This document shows, one piece after another, positions 57,018-64,000 of a stretch of DNA of 64,000 bases (position 1 is its first letter; each line of letters begins with the position of its first letter). This stretch comes from Coniella vitis (taxonomy: Eukaryota > Ascomycota > Sordariomycetes > Diaporthales > Schizoparmaceae). Below the pieces are notes generated by a model. It searched no databases. It was not told where the DNA came from and was given only the letters and a program-made list of their open reading frames with translations. A program made the position numbers and the translations under genes. Location of the stretch: assembly GCA_011317545.1 (NCBI GenBank), contig WUJK01000003.1:310001-374000 (forward strand), read 5' to 3'.

Positions 57018-58176
57018 CTGTGCAGCTTTTCCGTGTTGGACTTGGACTGACTGGCACCGAGTTGGTGTAAGAGGCCTACGGTAGAAGTGAGGACTTTTGT
57101 TGAGACTCTAGCGTTGAAAGGGACGTGGGCGGGCGGGGCGGAGAGAAAGAGACACGGAAGGGAACGGAAGGAAGGGAAGAGTCGAGGGGGCTTGGGGCTG
57201 AATTGTGCATCATAACAATGGCGGCTTCTCGATAAAGAAAGAGCCCTTGGGCAGGCCGGCACTTTCCTTGAGACGCCGCTACAACAATCTAAATTTGACA
57301 GCACTACCTAGGGAGCGGGGGTGGGTAGGTATTCTGTCACAGGACCGAGGTTGTCACCACAAAGATGGAGGTGGGTTGTACTACATCGGTGCATCGGTAT
57401 ACCTGCAGCCATTCCTTTGCAGGTCGGGGTATTGTGCACATGCAGCGACCAGATATGGTTGTGATACTCGGCATTGTCTTAAAATTGGCTTATGATCGAC
57501 CAGGTTGGAGATGAATGCATAAGAGAAACTCCATTAGGTGGTCTTGTCTGAATTATATTCTCAGAGTATTATTCGTTTGCTATATGCAAGAGAAGAAAAC
57601 GTGAAGGATAAAAGAGATTGAGTATAGACTCTAGATTCTTTTGTATGGGATATCAGAAGAAAGTGTTTGCAACTGATACAAAGTATCAACATGAGCCAGC
57701 GATCAATGCATGATTTGGCAACAGATCTGGCCTTCGCTCTGCCGCCACGCCCAGATAACTAACTCGCAGGACTTGAATGATCACTGCATTTGAATTCTGG
57801 GTTTGGTACAAACTGGTCCTGTGTGTTCAGTAAGTACATGTTGGATAAAGATGTCTTTGACAGCCTCTGTCCTTCTGGGAGTGGCAGTATGGCTTGGCTT
57901 TGTTCTGCTGGTAGAGAGCATCGTGTCTTTATTGCTCAACCCTTCGCAAGCGATATCCAGATCCCAACATGGATCTCATATATCAAGCTGGGTCTCTAGA
58001 AACCAGAGTGATTCTTATGATATCAATATTTCGCAAAGCTTGTCTCCCAACCTGGGCTAGACTTCTATCGCGAGTGGAAACCAGCCGAATAGCAGCGCCA
58101 TCTTGAGGCTGAACACCTGATTGGCAATATCGAGTCTTTCTCTGCTTCACGATATCTTCATCTCATCCAGTTCGAA
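57018..58176. other. divergent intergenic region
   Basis: Between the decarboxylase-like gene and the kinase-like gene. Apart from the weak ORF at 57851 no coding signal is seen. A short CACTACCTAGG word is at about 57301. Confidence 0.45.
57851..58060 (+). CDS. possible small single-span membrane protein
   Basis: A 69-aa ORF begins MSLTASVLLGVAVWLG and continues with a strongly hydrophobic stretch (residues 4-30), then a polar Ser/Asn/Gln-rich tail. I recognise no family. It sits about 115 nt upstream of the kinase-like gene start and might instead be part of its leader or chance. Evidence is only the hydrophobic pattern. Confidence 0.18.
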   Translation: MSLTASVLLGVAVWLGFVLLVESIVSLLLNPSQAISRSQHGSHISSWVSRNQSDSYDINISQSLSPNLG

Positions 58177-61100
58177 ATGGCGGACTCAGGAGCAGGAGCA
58201 GGTCCGTCCGCGCCACCAGCCCCTCAGCCTCCGGTTATCAAGGCGCGCAAAACAGCCAAGAAATCGAAGATGGCAGGCGGCCACCAGCCCCAACTTCCCC
58301 ATCTGCCTCTAGCGAACCAACCTCCACCTCCAGTCAACCAACCTCAACCTCTAGTCAACCAGCCTCCACCAGTAAATCAACCTCAACCTCCAATCCATCA
58401 GCCTCAGCTTCTAGCCAACCAGGCTCCTGTCAACCAGTTTCAACCGCCGGTAAATCAAGTTCAGCCTCCAGCCAACCAACCTCCAGCCAATCAGCCTCCA
58501 GCCAATCAGCCTCCAGCAAATCAGCCTCCAGCAAATCAAAACCCTCCTCCTCCTCCTCCTCCTCCACCTCCACCACCTCCACCACCACCGCCGCCGCCGC
58601 CGCCGCCCCCAGTAAATCAACCGCCACAACCTCCACCACTGCCAGGCCGAAACCCAAACAGATATCCGCGTAAAGATGCAGAATTTTACGAAGAACAACG
58701 CGAGTTGCAAGACAAGTCCTGGTACTACCGCACCTTTGGCGTTCCACATGGTAATCTCCGGAGCTGGAGTGCGACCCGTCGCCAAGTACACATCGCAAGA
58801 CGTCAACAGCCCGCCAAGAGGCCAGACCCAAGAAAACCCCTCAGCAGAGGCTTTCACTGGCCGGGCTCAATGGAGATGGATATCATCGAGAACAGAATCC
58901 GTAGACGGCATCAAGTACTGGGTCCTGTCAATCCGCAACTGCCCGATCCAGCCAGACTGCTGAGGCACGAGATGGTATTGAATGCCTGGAGGAATCCGAG
59001 AGCATGGCTGCTTGTGTCGGGTTTGAGGTTTTGCAAGGTTCTGGCAGCGGTGAGTCGTCCCTTTCTTGGAGTTGTCGGCAAAGGGCATGGTGCTGAATAT
59101 CGTGTTGACCCTCGAACAAATAGGGCGGAAATGGTTTGGCTACCTTGTGGCTCTTACAAGAGACGACGTGGAATGAACGAACAGTAACGCTTGACGAGAA
59201 ATGGCACAATATCGTCCTCAAATCTCATCACGGCAGTCCCAGTGCTCGGAGAGGCATGGACCTTGAGAAGCTCAGATTAGATGTGAGTTATAGAGAAAAG
59301 TTGACTCCCCATCCGTTCCTCGACGCTTCCTTTAGTGTCTTTCTTCCTCGAACGAAACGCCCGGGAAATACCAACGCCTAAGATGTTGTCACACACCAGG
59401 AACTATCGCGTGCACCGCATATACTGCGTCGCCTCAACGTCAACGACATCGTCAACAAGCCCAATGCGTTGCCTCCAGCCGCTCGCAACATCCCCCCGCC
59501 AGATGGGCCCGCAAACCTTGACGCGCATCCCGATTTCCTGTTTCTCGAATACGCTCGCTTTGGCGAGCTCGAAGACTGGATTCGCAAAGTCTACGGGATG
59601 AATGAAACGTTCCCACCAGCCGTTGTGTGGAGGCTGTTCAAGTGCTGTAAGTGACTTCAATAATACTTGGAAATTGAGATTTTGTATTCGTCGCGCTAAT
59701 TATTGGCTTTGTTGTGCATATTTGTAGTGGTCGAAGGTTGCATTGCAATGGCCCTGCCACCTCGATTTGAGCATTATCCTCACTTGGAGGCGTTGCATGG
59801 TCCCGAGCTGGAGGAGAAGGCACCCGAGTTGAGATTGGAGAGACTCGGAGACTGGTACCATAATATTGTCCACTTTGACCTGGATCCTCAAAACGGTATG
59901 CTTTTCTTTCGCTTCTTCTTTTTTTCTGTGTTTTGCTTGTTCTCTCTATATTAGTTGAGCACTGGGAACATGGCTTACGGTCCCAAGGCCGGGCAAGTTC
60001 TGCTTGAACACTCAGCGTCTCTGTTATTCCGCTTTTATTTTGGCACGTTGATAACAATATTGTTGTTCAACAATCCACACTGTTGCTGAAGTGGGTACTG
60101 ACCAATTTCCCATTTTCAGTCTTCATCCCCGAACTAGGACAAGGCGAGCACGCGTATGTTCCGAAACTTCAGGTATGTATATCCACCCCTATGAACGCTT
60201 TCTTCCATCAGATTGTCTATTAGGCAGGCGTTGATATTGATTCTGACGACATCGTGAATATTGTAGATTGCAGACTTTGGGTACGCAACCGCAAGCAAAG
60301 AGTTTGGTGTTACGAACGGGAAGCCGAGTTATACAAACTAGTGAGTGAACGGTCTTGCTTTGATTCTTGTTTCACTGCCTTCTTGCAACTTGTTCTCATG
60401 GCAACCACTCCAAACCGGCGTACAATGGATCCAGAGGGGCTCACAAAGACTAACCCGCCAAACAGTGAAAAGCTATGGAGGAAACGGTGGGAAGGCAAAT
60501 ATGGCTTTATGCTTCCGGTGAGTAGGTTTCTGTTTGTCTGCTGAAAGCCCATTTCCCATGGGCATGCATTGCTGCCTAGCTTAGGAGGGGACTGTGACGA
60601 CGTCCATGTGTTTGTAGTAGCATACTGACCACCTTTTTATTCCCAAAAAACAGGAACAATTTACACGCGAATGGGACGATGTCAACTATGAGCCCTTCTC
60701 AGAAGGCTACACGGATAATCCACCGACCAACAGCGAGGGTGCAGCAGGAGCATATTCTGAGAAGTCCAACGTTTTCCAAATTGCACTTGTAAGTCCTGGT
60801 CCTTTTCTTTTTCTTAGCATGATCCCCATGAAGGCAGCCAGCAACCATATCGGGCAATGTGGCAAAAGTCAGAGATACATGTCTCACACAGTGCACACCA
60901 GAACAACTCCCGCTTCCCTCTTCTTGTATCCTAAACATCACCTTTTATATTTTGAAACTTTCTCGCACACTACTCTATACCTCCATAAACGCACCCCTTA
61001 CTAACAGCCTGCCTTTCTTCAACCCTCCCCCCCAGATAATGGCCTGCGTCCTCTCAAAATGCCACCCCGAACTTCCCCCGCGACCAACACCCATCCCCTC

Positions 61101-61536
61101 CTCCTCCAGACGCCAACCCTACCCACCATCCTCCACCATCCGCTGGACCTACGGCGGCTTCCTCACCCACCCACCCTTCAACTTCCCCGCGCCCGACGAC
61201 CGCGAGGATCTCCGCCCCACCTACGGCGCCGACCTCCCGCGCATCCTGCAAGCCTGTCTCGCGCACTCGCCCTCGCACCGGCCGAAGCTCAAGACACTCC
61301 TCAGCCAGGTCAACGGAGGCGTGCGCAAGAACCCCATGCGGCCCGCGCAGAGGCAGTGGGTTGTGGATTCGTTGTATGGACCGGGGCAGGTCCCGCGCCC
61401 GCTCGCTGTTGTGCCGGCGACGGCGCTCGCGGGACAGGTGTTGAATTTGAATCCTCAGGCGCAGGCGCAGATACCGCCTGTGGGAAACGTGCAACAACCA
61501 CAGCAGCAGCGGGTCGCGAAAGGTGCTACTATGTAG
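58177..61536 (+). CDS. kinase-like protein with proline-rich N-terminus
   Basis: Nine exons (58177-59049, 59124-59282, 59400-59646, 59728-59895, 60120-60172, 60267-60340, 60466-60517, 60654-60788, 61036-61536) give 753 aa with consistent phases. Residues about 40-160 are tandem NQPP-type repeats ending in polyproline. From residue 292 a protein-kinase-like fold follows: G-loop GGNGLATLW (292-300), candidate VAIK lysine Lys324 (NIVLK), hinge region FLFLEYARFGELEDWI, catalytic loop HFDLDPQN (475-482) and DFG (503-505, IADFGYA). The HRD Arg is Phe and the usual Lys of HRDxKxxN is Asp479; Asp477 and Asn482 are kept. A helical C-lobe extends to about 690. Activity is uncertain; a pseudokinase or divergent fungal kinase is possible. 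No signal or membrane segment. Confidence 0.75.
58320..58612 (+). repeat. NQPPA/VNQPQ-type coding repeat and polyproline
   Basis: At least a dozen degenerate units of about 15-24 nt coding N-Q-P-P-x, the last ones nearly identical (about 58475-58540), followed by CCT/CCA/CCG runs giving more than 20 prolines (58544-58610). It lies within exon 1 of the kinase-like gene. Confidence 0.9.
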
Positions 61537-62168
61537 TCTTGATACGTGCTTTGGTCGTGGTGCTGCTGCTGCTGCTGCTGCCGCTAAACGTGCCTTGAGT
61601 GTGCTAATGGGATTGGGATGCATTGGGATGAAAGTGTCGTTTTTGCAAAAGCATGATCTTACTTGTTCTTGAAGATATGCCATTGTTGTCGTATCACTGT
61701 CAAAGAGCGATGGTCATGTGCATGGTTTGTCCATGATCATAATGAAATCATCCTGGTTTCATCATACATGGAATGGCAAGTTTGATTACGATTGATGTAT
61801 TAGACCATTATGGTTGTAAAAGATCCAATAAAAATCAGTGAACACTTGTTCTGTCCCTGACTATTCCGTCAATAACAATTTCAACTCCTCGCAGTCCAGC
61901 AATACAACACGATGTTGGCTCGACTGTGTATCTATCTACACTTCGCCCTCCTCTCAACTGTAGGTCTAAGTAATTTTCATTATACACATTGATTCTTGAA
62001 TCAACGACCGGAAGCCAGTCCCGTCATCCTCCTACAGAAGAGGAGCAAGTATATTTCCCATCATCCATGGGCAGCATCCGATGGTATCAAACTTTCCGAG
62101 TTCACAACATATTGATCATTATCCTCCCTCCTTGAACTTAAGCCACTCTTCACTTAATCCCATAATTA
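61537..62168. other. convergent intergenic region
   Basis: No gene recognised between the kinase-like gene and the exchanger gene; A/T-rich 3' flanks. Confidence 0.5.
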
Positions 62169-64000
62169 TTATTGCCATCCGAGCAAATTTGCCATTCCTC
62201 TCACCATCAACTTGGCGACTACCTCCGTCTCAGTTGCATTGGCGATTGCCTCCGTGGCCGTCGTGCCGCCGCCCAACACACTCGCTTCATCACTGTCAGG
62301 GTAAAAGAAGGCGGCTACCGCAATAATCACATAACTGGCGCACAGCAAGCTGCCCTCAAGGTAGTTGGAGCGCCCGTCCAGCACAAGGAAATTGACAATG
62401 AAGGCCGAAACAAACATGCTGATGGTCTCAAAGAGGGTAAAATACAGTGTCATGTCCTTGTTCATGATCCACCCAAGGATGACCACAAGCGGGGTGACAA
62501 AAAGCGCGATCTGGATCGACGAGCCAATGGCAACGCCAATAGCCAGGTCCATCTTGTTCTTCATGGCAACGGTGACGGCCGTCACGTGCTCAGCGGCGTT
62601 GCCAACAATAGGAAGCAGGATGAGACCGACAAAGGTTTCCGAAACGCCAGACGAGCTATCGACAATGCCGTCAATGGCATCCACCATGAATTCAGCACAC
62701 AGGGCAACTAGCGCGGTCGATCCCAGAAGGAGTAAGACGGCCGATGTGCGGGAAATCTCGGGCTCCTCGTCTTCTTCCTCGGCACTCTGCATCTTGGGCT
62801 GGCTGTTGACCATAATGGGGACAATCGGAGGCAGAGAACTGGGGTTTTCACGGTAGCTGTGGTGTTGTGAGGGAAGCGACTGCGTGCGACGGAGAGGGCG
62901 AGGGACCTGCTGTTGCTGCTGGCCTTGCTGCTGACCTGGGTGGCCGGGAAGTGCCTGACCCTGAGAGGCTGCAGCGCTGCTAAAGACGCTCTGGTGAAAG
63001 TTCATTGTCAAGTTAGGACGCAGAGTACGAAGGGAGAACGGCTTGGGTCGCGGAGCGCTGGGCTGGGCCTCCATGTCTGGGGCCAAGGCGAAGTCCACAC
63101 GCTTGGTGTTGGCCGAGTCGTCAATATTTCCGGCTCCGTTGACAGGTGTGGCCACGGTATCATCGCCGGTCCCGTTTGTCTGGGCACGTTTGCGGTGGTG
63201 GCGGCGGCGTTCCTTGTGCTTCCTCTTCCTTTCTTGGGCGCCGTCTTCAGCAAGAGCTTCAACTGCCTCTGTGGTGAGGCGAGAGGAGTGGCCGGGATCA
63301 GAGCTGGAAGAAGCTGCCGGCTCGCTGGTGGTTCTTGCTACAGGATCCATTTGTTGAGAATCGGCATCAGTGATAGAGGAAGCAGGAATTTCAAGATTTG
63401 ACGGCTTCTCGGCGTCGGTAGAAATAACACTTTGCTTGCGGCCCTTTTTGCCCTTCTTGATGGCCCGCTTGATGCGGCGAGCAGTTGAGATGGAGTGGCC
63501 AGACGAGTCTGACTCGTCGGACGAGGTTTCGCTCTCTGAGCTGCTGGAAGACTCAAAGTAGTGGGCCGCAGGCCCAGGCGCGGATTCGGCATCAATAACA
63601 TGCTGAGGTGTGGATTCGTACATGTAGGCGTGCGAGTTGAGCTGAAAAATGAGATACAAGAAGTAGACCAGCAACAAAATGACGCTGGTGCCGCGGCTGA
63701 CCTTGAGTACTTGCGTGTTTGCTTCGTCGTCGCTGCTGAAGGAGGCATGGAACGCCGTGGGCAGCAATAAGCTGATGACACTCAGACTAAGCAGGCAAGC
63801 ACTCATCTGGGTGACAGTGCTGTTGTAGATTTGCTCGCGAAAGCGCAGGCCTCCTAGCACGAAACACATGCCTAGAATGAGCAGCAAGTTGGACAGAATG
63901 GAACCAAGCAGCGAAGCCTGGACGATACGAATCTCGTTCTTGACCAATGCAATGATGAAGATGATGAGCTCGACGGCGTTGCCGAATGTGACATTCATGA
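62169..64000 (-). CDS. vacuolar Ca2+/H+ exchanger, partial
   Basis: The frame is open from the stop at 62169 to the window end, so the N-terminus is missing; about 610 aa are present. The first visible residues (NVTFGNAVELIIFIIAL) are the c-1 ion-selectivity motif of the CaCA/CAX family, and the second repeat has GNAAEHVTAVTVAMKNKMDL. Several helices flank them (ASLLGSILSNLLLILGMCF; VGVAIGSSIQIALFVTPLVV-like block). Between the two halves is a hydrophilic loop of about 270 residues, Ser/Asp/Glu-rich and basic in patches (EDGAQERKRKHKERRRHHRK), much longer than in yeast Vcx1. The family exports Ca2+ (or other cations) into the vacuole against H+. An intron may lie beyond the edge. Confidence 0.88.
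   Translation of the reverse strand, partial: MNVTFGNAVELIIFIIALVKNEIRIVQASLLGSILSNLLLILGMCFVLGGLRFREQIYNSTVTQMSACLLSLSVISLLLPTAFHASFSSDDEANTQVLKVSRGTSVILLLVYFLYLIFQLNSHAYMYESTPQHVIDAESAPGPAAHYFESSSSSESETSSDESDSSGHSISTARRIKRAIKKGKKGRKQSVISTDAEKPSNLEIPASSITDADSQQMDPVARTTSEPAASSSSDPGHSSRLTTEAVEALAEDGAQERKRKHKERRRHHRKRAQTNGTGDDTVATPVNGAGNIDDSANTKRVDFALAPDMEAQPSAPRPKPFSLRTLRPNLTMNFHQSVFSSAAASQGQALPGHPGQQQGQQQQQVPRPLRRTQSLPSQHHSYRENPSSLPPIVPIMVNSQPKMQSAEEEDEEPEISRTSAVLLLLGSTALVALCAEFMVDAIDGIVDSSSGVSETFVGLILLPIVGNAAEHVTAVTVAMKNKMDLAIGVAIGSSIQIALFVTPLVVILGWIMNKDMTLYFTLFETISMFVSAFIVNFLVLDGRSNYLEGSLLCASYVIIAVAAFFYPDSDEASVLGGGTTATEAIANATETEVVAKLMVRGMANLLGWQ

Noticed and set aside
57790..57999. Second overlapping ORF ending in W-I-S-Y-I-K-L-G-L
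   Set aside because: Overlaps the hydrophobic ORF in another frame, no similarity or bias.
1..64000. CRISPR arrays, prokaryotic operons, insertion sequences
   Set aside because: The window is eukaryotic with spliced genes; no spaced direct repeats or transposase genes were seen.

Overview
This window is chromosomal DNA of a filamentous ascomycete (Pezizomycotina). The genes are interrupted by short introns of about 50-170 nt with fungal signals (GTRNGT donor, CTRAC-like branch site, YAG acceptor). Codons tend to end in G or C, and several families are fungal-specific: HsbA, the transcription-factor-like protein, Hel2 and Ire1. The species is not identifiable from the sequence alone; the CCTAGGTA-type and TACATAGTAC-type intergenic motifs and the gene set are compatible with a Sordariomycete, but this is only an impression.

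Layout. 1-4.7 kb: no convincing gene apart from one weak small ORF. 4.7-6.4 kb: Pho80/Pcl-type cyclin. 7.6-8.8 kb (-): proteasome beta1 (Pre3), six exons including a 15-nt one. 9.6-10.4 kb (-): secreted HsbA-like protein. 11.9-12.6 kb (-): Erv2 sulfhydryl oxidase. 14.6-16.8 kb: vanillyl-alcohol-oxidase-type flavoenzyme, seven exons including an 11-nt one. 17.5-19.3 kb (-): C2-domain protein. 20.9-21.7 kb: decayed pyruvate-decarboxylase-like gene. 22.3-23.5 kb: SAM methyltransferase. 24.4-26.3 kb: MFS transporter. 26.8-29.6 kb (-): tandem pair of Gag-like genes, one broken by a single stop codon. 29.6-33.1 kb: gene-poor. 33.1-34.3 kb: regulator lacking a DNA-binding domain. 35.0-38.7 kb (-): Ire1. 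41.7-43.5 kb (-): GH16 glucanase. 46.2-48.8 kb (-): Hel2/ZNF598 E3 ligase. 50.0-51.1 kb (-): SWIB protein. 53.2-55.5 kb: NAD synthetase. 56.1-57.0 kb (-): acetoacetate-decarboxylase-like protein. 58.2-61.5 kb: proline-rich kinase-like protein, nine exons. 62.2-64.0 kb (-): cation/H+ exchanger cut by the window edge.

There is no operon logic and no biosynthetic cluster. Several neighbours serve proteostasis (Pre3, Erv2, Ire1, Hel2), but they lie among unrelated genes and the association may be chance. The items that reward a second look are the Gag-like tandem pair, the pyruvate decarboxylase relic, the altered active site of the VAO-type enzyme, the kinase-like protein with an HFDLDPQN catalytic loop, and a 10-bp motif (TACATAGTAC) that recurs in intergenic DNA far above chance. 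I did not find a convincing new multi-gene system. All exon structures are my own splice predictions, checked for reading-frame continuity but not against transcripts.
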